A DNA stretch of 64,000 nucleotides from an uncultured Pelagibacteraceae bacterium (GTDB lineage: Bacteria > Pseudomonadota > Alphaproteobacteria > Pelagibacterales > Pelagibacteraceae), in assembly GCA_902627735.1 (NCBI GenBank), contig CACOKI010000002.1, forward strand, positions 36,673-100,672, given 5' to 3'. Shown piece by piece: positions 19,269 to 29,228 of the stretch (within the stretch, counting starts at the first letter, position 1; each line of letters begins with the position of its first letter). A model generated the notes under the pieces. That model saw only the letters and a program-made list of their open reading frames with translations, had not been told where the DNA came from and did not search any database. The translations under genes and the position numbers were made by a program.

Positions 19269-20600
19269 TTATTTATCTAAAAAAGTTTTTAATGAATCAT
19301 CCATAGCGGTTGCCCATGGAGTATGATGAATTGGTGCAACAGATCCTGTCACAGGTGAAGAAAAAGATTTGTTTCTATAAGTTAAAATATCCTCAACTTT
19401 ATGATGTTCCCATTCTTTAAAATGTTTTCTTATCAATTCAAAATCTATTTTTGGATAATCTGACATTTCATGGAGCTCTTTTGTGTACTCTGTTTGAAAA
19501 TCGATCATTTGATCTGGATTTTCTAATTTTTCCTCCATAGCAACCCATTTATTAATATCAGTTTCAATTTCTTTATCATTTGGAATCTTTATTTTATTCA
19601 TTATCACATCTCTTGCATACCAAGCCTGACAATCAAACATGTTAAATGTATGAAATTGATCTTGCATACCAAGGTATAAAAGTTTGTGATTATCTTGCCA
19701 AACAACACCTTTGTATAGTTTTGGTGGATAAAGTCTGTTTCTAGTTTTTAATTGTAGACTTTCTTCTAAAAAAGGAAAATGATGAAGATAACCAGTACAT
19801 AAAATTACAACATCTGCTTCTTGTTCTGTACCATCTTTAAAAATTGCTTTTTTTCCATCTAATCTATCTAAGTAATGAACTTCCTTCATTCCTTTTGGCC
19901 ATTTAAATCCCATTGGATTATGTCTATATCCAATAGTTACACTTTTAGCGCCATATTTATTACATTGAAGGGCCACATCTTCAGCAGAATAGCTGCTTCC
20001 TAAAACAATTACATCTTTATTTCTAAATTCCTCTGCATCTCTAAAATCATGAGAGTGCATAATTCTTCCAGGAAAAGAATTCATTCCTTTATATTCTGGG
20101 ATGAAGGGAACTGAAAAATGTCCAGTTGAAACTACTACAAAATCAAAATTGTCTTTTAATACTTTATCGTTAACTTTATCTTGATAACTTACTTCAAATT
20201 TATCATTTTTATAAATTGTATTTACCACTCTAGTATTGAATTTGATTTTACTTTTCATATTTCCTTTATTGACTCTTCCAATAATATAGTCATACAAAAC
20301 TGCCCTAGGAGGAAAAGATGGTATAGGTTTTCCAAAATGCTCATCAAATGAATAATCCGCAAACTCTAAACATTCTTTTGGTCCGTTAGACCAAAGATAT
20401 CTGTACATGCTATTATGAACTGGATCTCCATATTGATCTGAACCAGTTCTCCAATTATAATTCCATAATCCTCCCCAATCTTCTTGTTTTTCAAAACAAA
20501 CAATCTCTGGGATTTTCTCACCATTTTTTTCAGCTAATTCAAAAGATCTGAGCATAGACAAACCACATGGTCCAGCCCCAATTATTGCAACTTTTGTCAT
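19269..20600 (-). CDS. tmm: Trimethylamine monooxygenase (bacterial FMO)
   Basis: GAGPCGLSMLRSFELA, EIVCFEKQEDWGGLWNYNWRTGSDQYGDPVHNSMYRYLWSNGPKECLEFADYSF, FSVPFIPEYKG; very close to Tmm family by recall. Confidence 0.93.
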   Translation of the reverse strand: MTKVAIIGAGPCGLSMLRSFELAEKNGEKIPEIVCFEKQEDWGGLWNYNWRTGSDQYGDPVHNSMYRYLWSNGPKECLEFADYSFDEHFGKPIPSFPPRAVLYDYIIGRVNKGNMKSKIKFNTRVVNTIYKNDKFEVSYQDKVNDKVLKDNFDFVVVSTGHFSVPFIPEYKGMNSFPGRIMHSHDFRDAEEFRNKDVIVLGSSYSAEDVALQCNKYGAKSVTIGYRHNPMGFKWPKGMKEVHYLDRLDGKKAIFKDGTEQEADVVILCTGYLHHFPFLEESLQLKTRNRLYPPKLYKGVVWQDNHKLLYLGMQDQFHTFNMFDCQAWYARDVIMNKIKIPNDKEIETDINKWVAMEEKLENPDQMIDFQTEYTKELHEMSDYPKIDFELIRKHFKEWEHHKVEDILTYRNKSFSSPVTGSVAPIHHTPWATAMDDSLKTFLDK

Positions 20601-20680
20601 TTATTTATTAACAATTTTAAAATTTTATAAAAGCATTTTACTAACAAATTATTAAAAATTGCAATAAAATAAATTTTAAT

Positions 20681-22162
20681 ATGAAAAAATTTATAATTTC
20701 AATTGATCAAGGAACTACTTCTAGTAGAGCTGTATTATTTGATCTTAAAGGTAAACCAATATTTATTTCACAATTAGAATTTACACAATACTTCCCAAAG
20801 GACGGTTGGGTTGAACATAATCCAGAGGAAATTTGGTCAACAACAAAAAAAGTATTAATAAATGTAATTAAAAAAAGCAAAAGTTTAAAGGGTAAAATCT
20901 TAACAATAGGTATAACTAATCAAAGAGAAACAACCATTCTTTGGGATAAACATACAGGCAAACCAGTTTACAATGCAATCGTATGGCAAGATAGAAGAGC
21001 AGTTGAATACTGTAATAAACTTATCAAACAAAAAAAAGAAACAATTATTTATAATAAAACAGGCTTGTTAATCGATGCATACTTTTCTGCAACAAAAATT
21101 AAATGGATAATAGACAATGTTTCTAAGGCTAAAAAATTATTAAAACAAAAAAGACTTTTATTTGGCACTGTAGATTGTTTTTTGTTATGGAGACTTACAG
21201 GAGGCACAAATCATTCAACAGATGCAACAAATGCTAGCCGTACAATGTTATTTAATATTGTAAATAATAAATGGGATAAACAGATCCTAGATATACTAAA
21301 AATACCTGAACATATATTACCTGAAGTTAAAGATTGTTCAGATGATTTTGGTCACACTGATCCTAAGATTACAGGAGAGTCTTTTTCGATTACTGGTATG
21401 GTTGGTGATCAACAATCTGCAACGATAGGACAGTGTTGTTTTGAGCCAGGATCATTAAAAAGCACTTATGGCACTGGAGCATTTGTTTTATTAAATACTG
21501 GAAATAAAGTCATTTATTCTAAAAATAGACTTTTAACTACAATCGGTTACAGAGTAGATGGAAAAACCACTTATGCTTTGGAAGGTTCAATATTTGTTGC
21601 AGGAGCAGGGGTTCAATGGTTAAGAGATAAAATTAATTTTATTAAAAAAGCATCTGATACAGAAAAAATTCTTAAAAGTCTTGAGACAAATAAAGGTATT
21701 TATTTGGTACCAGCGTTTACAGGTTTAGGAACTCCATATTGGAACGCAAAATCAAGAGGGGTGTTGAGTGGATTAACAAGAGATACTGGAATTAAAGAAA
21801 TTGTAAGAGCAACAGTAGAGTCAGTTGCTTATCAAACTTATGATTTATTTGAGGCAATGAAAAATGATGGTTTGAGACCTAAGATAGTTAGAGTAGATGG
21901 TGGTATGGTAAAAAATAATTGGTTTTCTCAATTTCTGAGCGATATTGTTAATGTGAAAGTTTTGAGACCAAAAGTAGACGAGACAACTGCACTTGGAGCT
22001 GCATTTATGGCAGGACTTAAAATTGGAGTTTATAAATCTTTAAAAGATATTTCAAAAAATTGGTCGTTAGATAAAAAATTTTCTCCACGAATGAAAAAAT
22101 CAAAAAGAAAATTAAACGTTCAAGGTTGGGGAAAGGCTATAAAACGAAGCCTAATCACTTAG
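20681..22162 (+). CDS. glpK: Glycerol kinase
   Basis: IISIDQGTTSSRAVLFD, GITNQRETTILWDKHTGKPVYNAIVWQDRR, GDQQSATIGQ, YGTGAFVLLNTG. Confidence 0.95.
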   Translation: MKKFIISIDQGTTSSRAVLFDLKGKPIFISQLEFTQYFPKDGWVEHNPEEIWSTTKKVLINVIKKSKSLKGKILTIGITNQRETTILWDKHTGKPVYNAIVWQDRRAVEYCNKLIKQKKETIIYNKTGLLIDAYFSATKIKWIIDNVSKAKKLLKQKRLLFGTVDCFLLWRLTGGTNHSTDATNASRTMLFNIVNNKWDKQILDILKIPEHILPEVKDCSDDFGHTDPKITGESFSITGMVGDQQSATIGQCCFEPGSLKSTYGTGAFVLLNTGNKVIYSKNRLLTTIGYRVDGKTTYALEGSIFVAGAGVQWLRDKINFIKKASDTEKILKSLETNKGIYLVPAFTGLGTPYWNAKSRGVLSGLTRDTGIKEIVRATVESVAYQTYDLFEAMKNDGLRPKIVRVDGGMVKNNWFSQFLSDIVNVKVLRPKVDETTALGAAFMAGLKIGVYKSLKDISKNWSLDKKFSPRMKKSKRKLNVQGWGKAIKRSLIT

Positions 22163-22255
22163 TTCAACTAAAAAGTGAAAACAATTTTAACTCTTTACAC
22201 GAGTATTAAATTCTTGTTAGACTTTATTTTTAAAACACAAACAAGGGGAAAAATA

Positions 22256-23974
22256 ATGCTAAATAAAATAAATAAGATCCTTGCTTTTGTAGTTACATTC
22301 TCAATATTTGTTACATCTTCTTATGCTGATGCTATTAAGAAGTATGCAACAGGTGAGTTTAGTCTTTCTACTTTATCGGAGAAAGAAAGAATTAAGGAAC
22401 TAAAATGGTTTCAAAAAGCTGCAAAGCCTTTTAAAGGAATGGAAATAAATGTCCTTTCTGAAACAATTCCTACTCACGAATATGAGTCTAAAACACTAAC
22501 AAAAGCATTTGAAGAAATAACAGGAATAAAAGTAAATCACCAACTTTTAGGAGAAGGTGAGGTTGTTCAAGCTGTTCAAACACAAATGCAAACTGGAAGA
22601 AACTTGTATGATGCTTACATAAATGATTCTGATTTAATTGGTACTCACTCAAGACTTCAACTTGCTGTAAATTTAACAGACTGGATGGCTGGTGAAGGTA
22701 AAAAAGTAACTTTACCAACACTAGACGTTGATGATTTTATTGGTAAATCATTTACAACAGGTCCAGATGGAAAACTTTATCAGTTACCTGATCAACAGTT
22801 TGCTAATCTTTATTGGTTTAGAAAAGATTGGTTTGATAAACCTGAAATCAAAAAAGGTTTTAAAGCTAAATATGGTTATGATTTAGGTGTACCAGTTAAT
22901 TGGTCTGCATATGAAGATATCGCTGAATATTTTACAAATGATGTAAAAAATATTGATGGCGTGAGAGTTTATGGACACATGGACTATGGTAAAAGAGCTC
23001 CTGACTTAGGTTGGAGAATGACTGATGCATGGTTATCTATGGCTGGTGCAGGTTCTGTTGGAAAACCAAATGGTGTTCCAGTTGATGAATGGGGTATCAG
23101 AATGGAAAAAGGCACATGTAATCCAGTTGGAGCAGATGTAGCTAGAGGTGGAGCTGCAAATGGTCCAGCGGCAGTGTATGCAATCAGAAAATGGGATGAA
23201 TGGTTAAGAGCTTATGCTCCTCCAGGTGCTGCAAGTATGGACTTTTATCAGTCTCTACCAGCATTATCATCTGGTAACGTTGCTCAGCAAATATTCTGGT
23301 ATACAGCGTTTACTGCATCGATGGTTGCTCCGAAGAGTTCAGGTAATAAAACAGTTGATGACAATGGAAATCCTTTATGGAGAATGGGTCCATCACCAAA
23401 GGGACCTTATTGGGATGAAGGTATGAAGCTTGGTTATCAAGATGCTGGTTCATGGACTTTGTTTAAGTCTACTCCAGTTGATAGAAGAAAAGCTGCATGG
23501 TTATATGCTCAATTCGTTGTATCAAAAACTGTATCTCTAAAGAAAAGTCATGTTGGTTTAACTATTATAAGAGATAGTGATATCAATCATAAATCTTTCA
23601 CTGAGAGAGCTCCAAAATTAGGTGGATTAGTAGAATTTTACAGATCGCCTAACAGAGTATTATGGTCACCAACAGGTATAAATGTTCCGGATTATCCGAA
23701 ACTTGCTCAAATCTGGTGGCAACAAATTGGAGATGTAAACTCAGGTGCGTTTAGTCCACAAGAAGCGATGGATCGTCTTGCTGAAGAGATGAACTTAGTA
23801 ATGTCACGTATGGAAGCTGCTGATAAAGCAAACAATACATATGGTGGATGTGGTCCAAGATTATCTAAGCCGAAAGGTGCAGATTATTGGTTAGGTCAAC
23901 CAGGATCACCAAAAGCTAAGCGTAACGAGAAACCACAAGGTAAAACAGTTCCTTACGAAAAAGCTTGGAACTAA
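22256..23974 (+). CDS. glpV: Glycerol-type ABC substrate-binding protein
   Basis: Track ORF 22175..23974; likely start 22256 (MLNKINKILAFVVTFSIFVTSSYA signal peptide); extracellular solute-binding family 1; context glpK/DUF2160. Confidence 0.75.
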   Translation: MLNKINKILAFVVTFSIFVTSSYADAIKKYATGEFSLSTLSEKERIKELKWFQKAAKPFKGMEINVLSETIPTHEYESKTLTKAFEEITGIKVNHQLLGEGEVVQAVQTQMQTGRNLYDAYINDSDLIGTHSRLQLAVNLTDWMAGEGKKVTLPTLDVDDFIGKSFTTGPDGKLYQLPDQQFANLYWFRKDWFDKPEIKKGFKAKYGYDLGVPVNWSAYEDIAEYFTNDVKNIDGVRVYGHMDYGKRAPDLGWRMTDAWLSMAGAGSVGKPNGVPVDEWGIRMEKGTCNPVGADVARGGAANGPAAVYAIRKWDEWLRAYAPPGAASMDFYQSLPALSSGNVAQQIFWYTAFTASMVAPKSSGNKTVDDNGNPLWRMGPSPKGPYWDEGMKLGYQDAGSWTLFKSTPVDRRKAAWLYAQFVVSKTVSLKKSHVGLTIIRDSDINHKSFTERAPKLGGLVEFYRSPNRVLWSPTGINVPDYPKLAQIWWQQIGDVNSGAFSPQEAMDRLAEEMNLVMSRMEAADKANNTYGGCGPRLSKPKGADYWLGQPGSPKAKRNEKPQGKTVPYEKAWN

Positions 23975-23997
23975 TTTTATTTTGTAAAAAATCTATT

Positions 23998-24034
23998 AAT
24001 AAAGAGGGGTATAAAAGCCCCTCTTTATTTTTTT
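23998..24034 (+). terminator. Rho-independent terminator after the glycerol SBP
   Basis: AATAAAGAGGGG TATAAAAG CCCCTCTTTATT followed by T-run. Confidence 0.9.
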
Positions 24035-24049
24035 AATCAAAAAAAATTT

Positions 24050-25114
24050 ATGAGTCTAGAACTTAAAGGAATAGAGAAAAAAATTGGAGAAGAGACTCAT
24101 ATTTATACCACAGATCTTAAATTCGAAAAAAATACAATCAATGTTTTGTTAGGCTCAACATTAGCAGGCAAGACAACTCTAATGCAAATAATGGCTGGTT
24201 TAGACAAACCTACAAAAGGTGAAATTTGGTTCAATGATCAAAACGTAACTGGAGTAAAAGTTCAAAAACGAAATGTATCAATGGTCTATCAACAGTTTAT
24301 AAATTACCCAAATTTTACAGTTAAAGAAAACATTGCATCTCCACTAAAAATTACTGGAATAGATAATCAAGAAATAGATCAAAGAGTTAGTAAAGTAGCT
24401 GATTTATTAAAATTAACTCCAATGCTTGATAAAAAGCCAAATGAGTTATCGGGAGGTCAACAACAAAGAACAGCTTTAGCAAGAGCTTTGGTAAAAGACT
24501 CAGATTTAATTCTGTTAGATGAGCCTTTAGCTAATTTAGATTTTAAATTAAGAGAGGAACTTAGAGAAGAATTACCAAAATTATTCAAAGATAGAGACTG
24601 TATAGTTGTGTATGCAACAACTGAACCATCTGACGCTTTATTGATTGGAGGTTACACAGCCACTTTATTAGAGGGAAAAGTTATTCAGCACGGTAAAACT
24701 CTGGAAGTTTATAATAAACCAAACAACTTAGACTCTGCAAAAGTATTCAGTGATCCTCCTATGAATATTGCAAATATAAATAAGAAAGGGGAAATTTGCT
24801 CCCTATTAGCTGACAATGTGACTTGGAAAACAAACTTAAATTTAAGAGATGGGAACTACAAAGTTGGTATTAGACCACACAATATTACAACATATAAAGA
24901 GGGAAAAAATTCAATTGAAATTAGTGGGAAAGTTTTAATTTCTGAATTAAGTGGATCTGAAAGTATGATTCATTTTACTAACGGAGATTTGAACTGGGTA
25001 TCATTATCTGAAGGTATTCATCAAAAGGATGTTGGAGAAGAAACAAAATTATTCATGAATTCTGATGAGTTCTTGTATTTTGATAACAACGATAGATTGG
25101 TAGGCAATGTCTAA
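24050..25114 (+). CDS. glpS: Glycerol ABC transporter ATPase 1 (canonical signature, atypical H-loop)
   Basis: Walker A GSTLAGKTT, LSGGQQQRTALARAL, LILLDEPLANLD, but VVYATTEPSDAL at H-loop position. Confidence 0.78.
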   Translation: MSLELKGIEKKIGEETHIYTTDLKFEKNTINVLLGSTLAGKTTLMQIMAGLDKPTKGEIWFNDQNVTGVKVQKRNVSMVYQQFINYPNFTVKENIASPLKITGIDNQEIDQRVSKVADLLKLTPMLDKKPNELSGGQQQRTALARALVKDSDLILLDEPLANLDFKLREELREELPKLFKDRDCIVVYATTEPSDALLIGGYTATLLEGKVIQHGKTLEVYNKPNNLDSAKVFSDPPMNIANINKKGEICSLLADNVTWKTNLNLRDGNYKVGIRPHNITTYKEGKNSIEISGKVLISELSGSESMIHFTNGDLNWVSLSEGIHQKDVGEETKLFMNSDEFLYFDNNDRLVGNV

Positions 25115-26177
25115 AATTACTCTCCAAGATTTAAGTCACAGTTATTTACAATCTCAAAATAAAGATGAGGACTGGGCAATAAGAAATGTAAATATTGATT
25201 GGCAGGACGGAGGTGCTTATGCCTTGTTAGGACCTTCTGGTTGTGGAAAAACTACTCTTTTAAATATTATTTCAGGGTTAATAAATCCAACAAAAGGAAA
25301 GATACTTTTTAATGATGAAGATATAACAAAAAAAAATCCAGTAGAAAGAAACATAGCTCAAATATTTCAATTTCCTGTGATTTACGATACTATGACAGTG
25401 TTTGAAAACCTAGCATTTCCACTAAGAAATAGACAAATTCCTGAAGATGAAATTAATAATAAAGTAAATGAAATTGCTGAGATGTTAGAACTTACATCTA
25501 CTTTGAATAACAGAGCTTCAGGTTTAACAGCTGATGGAAAACAAAAAATTTCTCTAGGAAGAGGATTAGCAAGGTCAGATGTAAATGTAATAATGTTTGA
25601 CGAGCCACTAACAGTTATTGACCCACACCTTAAATGGATCTTAAGATCAAAATTAAAAGAACTTCATCAAAAAATTAAAAGAACAATGATATATGTTACA
25701 CATGATCAAACGGAAGCTCTTACTTTTGCGGATCAAGTAGTCGTAATGCATGATGGTCAAATAGTTCAGACAGGAACACCTGTAGAATTGTTTGAGAAAC
25801 CAAAGCATACATTTGTTGGTCATTTTATAGGCTCTCCAGGAATGAATATTTTGTCTTGTCAAATAAACAACGGTTCAGTTGCAATAAATGGCACAAAAAT
25901 TGAAACTTCAAATTCTAAAATTGGTACTTCAAATTTTTCAAAAATAGAATTAGGCATTAGGCCAGAATTTATTTCCTTTGATAAGAAGGGTTTACCAGTA
26001 AAAATATTAAATGTGAGTAACACCGGAAAAAATAAGATTATAGAAACGGAAAGTGATGGTGGAAAAATTAAATTAATTATTAAAGCTGCAGAAAAAGTAC
26101 CTGAAGGATCAGCTTTCTTAACTTTTAAAAAAGATTACACATATGTTTATGGAGATGACTGGATAATAGAAAAATGA
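25107..26177 (+). CDS. glpT: Glycerol ABC transporter ATPase 2 (atypical signature, canonical H-loop)
   Basis: Walker A GPSGCGKTT, ASGLTADGKQKISLGRGLA in place of LSGGQ, VIMFDEPLTVID, IYVTHDQTEA. Confidence 0.78.
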   Translation: MSKITLQDLSHSYLQSQNKDEDWAIRNVNIDWQDGGAYALLGPSGCGKTTLLNIISGLINPTKGKILFNDEDITKKNPVERNIAQIFQFPVIYDTMTVFENLAFPLRNRQIPEDEINNKVNEIAEMLELTSTLNNRASGLTADGKQKISLGRGLARSDVNVIMFDEPLTVIDPHLKWILRSKLKELHQKIKRTMIYVTHDQTEALTFADQVVVMHDGQIVQTGTPVELFEKPKHTFVGHFIGSPGMNILSCQINNGSVAINGTKIETSNSKIGTSNFSKIELGIRPEFISFDKKGLPVKILNVSNTGKNKIIETESDGGKIKLIIKAAEKVPEGSAFLTFKKDYTYVYGDDWIIEK

Positions 26178-27040
26178 ATAAAACTGTAAATCAAAAGGCC
26201 TGGTTTTTTGTAATACCTGTTTTTGTTTTAGTTGCATTTAACGCAATTATTCCTCTTATGACAGTTGTTAATTATGCATTTCAAGAAACTTTTGGAAATA
26301 ATCAATTCATGTGGGAAGGAACAAGATGGTTTAAGCAAATATTAGTTTCTGAAAGATTTCATGCAGCACTTGGACGACAAGTACTATTTACATTAATAAT
26401 TTTAGTCATACAGATACCTCTTGGAATTTTTATTGCTCTTAACATGCCAAAAGAAGGAATTGGTGTTCCAATTTGTTTGGTATTGATGTCTATGCCACTT
26501 TTAATTCCATGGAATGTAGTAGGAGCAATGTGGAATATTTTTGCTCTTCCAGATATTGGTTTTCTTGGTCATTCATTAAATGCAATGGGATTCGATTATA
26601 ATTTTACACAACAAAGTGGAGATGCATGGTTCACAACAATATTAATGGATGTTTGGCACTGGACTTCATTAGTAGTTTTATTGTCATATGCAGGACTAAG
26701 ATCAATTCAACCTGCTTATTATCAAGCAGCAGAAATTGATGGTGCAACAAGGTGGGCAGTATTTAGACATATTGAACTTCCTAAAATGAAAAAAGTTTTA
26801 ACTATTGCAATTTTACTAAGATTCATGGATAGCTTTATGATTTATACTGAGCCTTTTGTTTTAACTGGTGGTGGGCCTGGTAATGCAACAGCTTTTTTAT
26901 CTATCGATTTAGTTAAAATGGCATTGGGACAGTTTGATTTGGGACCTGCTGCTGCAATGTCTTTAATTTATTTTTTTATAGTATTAACTGTTTGTTGGGT
27001 TTTCTATAATCTAATGATGAGAAATGAGAGTAAATCATGA
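26174..27040 (+). CDS. glpP: Glycerol ABC transporter permease
   Basis: MalF-type, YYQAAEIDGATRWAVFRHIELPKMKKVL EAA motif; 4-nt overlap. Confidence 0.78.
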   Translation: MNKTVNQKAWFFVIPVFVLVAFNAIIPLMTVVNYAFQETFGNNQFMWEGTRWFKQILVSERFHAALGRQVLFTLIILVIQIPLGIFIALNMPKEGIGVPICLVLMSMPLLIPWNVVGAMWNIFALPDIGFLGHSLNAMGFDYNFTQQSGDAWFTTILMDVWHWTSLVVLLSYAGLRSIQPAYYQAAEIDGATRWAVFRHIELPKMKKVLTIAILLRFMDSFMIYTEPFVLTGGGPGNATAFLSIDLVKMALGQFDLGPAAAMSLIYFFIVLTVCWVFYNLMMRNESKS

Positions 27041-27837
27041 AAAAATTTAAGTGGTTAGTACCTACAATTTATATAATTTTTTTAATGTTACCAATTTATT
27101 GGTTATTAAATATGTCATTCAAAACTACAACTGAAATTATAAATACTTATACATTGTGGCCACAAGAATTTACTTTGGATAATTACAAGAAAATTTTTAC
27201 TGATAGTACTTGGTACACAGGATATCTTAATTCAATATATTATGTTGTATTAAATACATTTATATCGGTTGCAGCTGCACTTCCAGCTGCGTACGCTTTT
27301 TCAAGGTACAAATTTTTAGGAGATAAACATCTATTTTTCTGGCTTTTAACTAATAGGATGGCACCTCCCGCAGTGTTTGCATTGCCATTTTTTCAGTTTT
27401 ATTCATCAGTAAATTTATTTGATACGCATGTAGCTGTAGCTCTCTCGCATTGCTTATTCAATATACCTTTAGCTGTTTGGATTTTAGAAGGATTCATGTC
27501 TTCAGTGCCAAAAGAATTAGACGAGACTGCTTATGTAGATGGTTACTCGTTTTGGAAGTTTTTTTTCAAAATTTTTATCCCAACAATAACTGCTGGAATA
27601 GGAATTACTATGTTTTTCTGTTTTATGTTTTCGTGGGTAGAATTATTACTTGCAAAAACTTTAACAGCTGTCGCTGCAAAACCTATTGCAGCTACAATGA
27701 CTCGAACTGCAAGTACCTCAGGTTATGAACTAGGATTGTTAGCAGCTGCTGGAAGTTTAACTATTGTGCCTGGTGCGATAGTTATTTATTTTGTAAGAAA
27801 TTATATTGCGAAAGGTTTTGCGTTAGGAAGAGTATGA
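27037..27837 (+). CDS. glpQ: Glycerol ABC transporter permease
   Basis: MalG-type, ELDETAYVDGYSFWKFFFKIFIPTI EAA motif; 4-nt overlap. Confidence 0.78.
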   Translation: MKKFKWLVPTIYIIFLMLPIYWLLNMSFKTTTEIINTYTLWPQEFTLDNYKKIFTDSTWYTGYLNSIYYVVLNTFISVAAALPAAYAFSRYKFLGDKHLFFWLLTNRMAPPAVFALPFFQFYSSVNLFDTHVAVALSHCLFNIPLAVWILEGFMSSVPKELDETAYVDGYSFWKFFFKIFIPTITAGIGITMFFCFMFSWVELLLAKTLTAVAAKPIAATMTRTASTSGYELGLLAAAGSLTIVPGAIVIYFVRNYIAKGFALGRV

Positions 27838-28193
27838 TATTTACTAATTCATATGCCGCAAACTCTTGGGATTCTGTTGCCAAATCACAAGAAAAAGGAT
27901 TTTTTGACTTTGAATTTATTACTTGGATGGCATGGACATGGCAAACTGCAGCTTTTTTTTTGTTTATTGTTCTTTGTTTTGTAGTCATGATTATTTGGGA
28001 GAAGAAAAAGCCTGGAGGTAGTCCAAGGAAAGGTATTTTAGGATTAGATACGACAAGAGGAGATAGATTGTTCATATCATTGTTAAGTTCTGCTTATATT
28101 CATTTAGGATGGCTAGGACTTATCGGTCCAATGTTGTGGATTGCAACAATAATTTCTTTTATTTTTGCAATTTTTGTTTTTAGGTTTGTTTAA
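27834..28193 (+). CDS. DUF2160-like small membrane protein of glycerol transporter operon
   Basis: MAWTWQTAAFFLFIVLCFVVMIIWEKKKPGGSPRKGILGLDTTRGDRLFISLLSSAYIHLGWLG; 4-nt overlap with glpQ. Confidence 0.75.
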   Translation: MIFTNSYAANSWDSVAKSQEKGFFDFEFITWMAWTWQTAAFFLFIVLCFVVMIIWEKKKPGGSPRKGILGLDTTRGDRLFISLLSSAYIHLGWLGLIGPMLWIATIISFIFAIFVFRFV

Positions 28194-28198
28194 ATTAT

Positions 28199-29227
28199 AT
28201 GAAAAAAATAGTGATTATTGGAGCAGGTGCAATGGGTTCAGCTTTTTCTGTTCCATGTGCTGATAATTCTCACGAAGTATTTTTAGTTGGTTCTTTTTTA
28301 GAAGACGATTTAATAAATGAAATTAATAAATTAAACAATTTTCATCCTATATTAAAATGTCAACTGCCAAAAGAAGTTAAAGTAATTAAATTCTCAGAAT
28401 TTGAAAAGGAAATTAACAAGAAAATTGATTTATTAGTTGTTGGTGTAAGCTCCAAAGGTATTGATTGGATTGGAGATGAAATATCAAAATTTTATAATAA
28501 AAACACTAATATACTTCTATTAACAAAAGGTTTAACTATAATTGAAAATAGATTTGAAACTTTAGCTGAAAAATTAAAAAAAATTTTAATTAAAAAAGGT
28601 ATTAATGACTCAAAAATTTCTGCAGTAGGGGGACCTTGTCTAGCAAACGGTTTGGCAAATAGAATAAACAGTAGCGTAGTTCTTGCTAATGAAGATATCA
28701 ATATTGTTAGCGAAATTGGTAAAATAATTTCCACTAGTTATTATTCTACAGAATATTCAGATGATTTAATAGGAGTTGAGGTTTGTGCAGCTACAAAAAA
28801 CATTTACTCTATGCTAATAGGGGCCTCAGAGGGCTTAAGCAGCAAATCTCAGAGTAATGAGATTAAAAATAAATATTATTTAAATACTGCTGCCTCTTTA
28901 GCCTACAAAGCAGTTTCAGAGATGAAAAATTTAACAAAAAAATTAAGTGGCAAACAAGAAACGGCATATGGTTTGGCAGGACTGGGAGATTTATATGTAA
29001 GCTCTGCTGGGGGAAGAAATAGTAAGATGGGATATTATTTAGGTCAAGGACACCTATTTAAAGATGCAAAAGAAAAATTCATGAAAGAAGTTACTGTTGA
29101 AGGAGCAGATCTTGCTTTTGCTATTGGTTCAAAAATTTTAAAAGAATTTAATAAAGAAGAATTCCCACTATTATTAAGTATGGTAGATTGTATTTTTAAC
29201 AATAAGAAATTAGAAATTAATTGGTAA
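28199..29227 (+). CDS. NAD(P)-dependent glycerol-3-phosphate dehydrogenase-like protein
   Basis: IGAGAMGSAFSVPCADNSHEVFLVG, EVCAATKNIYSMLIGASEG, YGLAGLGDLYVS; GpsA fold. Confidence 0.8.
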   Translation: MKKIVIIGAGAMGSAFSVPCADNSHEVFLVGSFLEDDLINEINKLNNFHPILKCQLPKEVKVIKFSEFEKEINKKIDLLVVGVSSKGIDWIGDEISKFYNKNTNILLLTKGLTIIENRFETLAEKLKKILIKKGINDSKISAVGGPCLANGLANRINSSVVLANEDINIVSEIGKIISTSYYSTEYSDDLIGVEVCAATKNIYSMLIGASEGLSSKSQSNEIKNKYYLNTAASLAYKAVSEMKNLTKKLSGKQETAYGLAGLGDLYVSSAGGRNSKMGYYLGQGHLFKDAKEKFMKEVTVEGADLAFAIGSKILKEFNKEEFPLLLSMVDCIFNNKKLEINW

Positions 29228-29228
29228 A

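Noticed and set aside
22488-22721. Minus-strand Leu-rich ORF antisense to the glycerol SBP
   Set aside because: Low-complexity antisense translation of the real CDS.
27450-28075. Out-of-frame plus and minus ORFs overlapping glpQ/DUF2160 genes
   Set aside because: Nested in well-supported membrane-protein genes.
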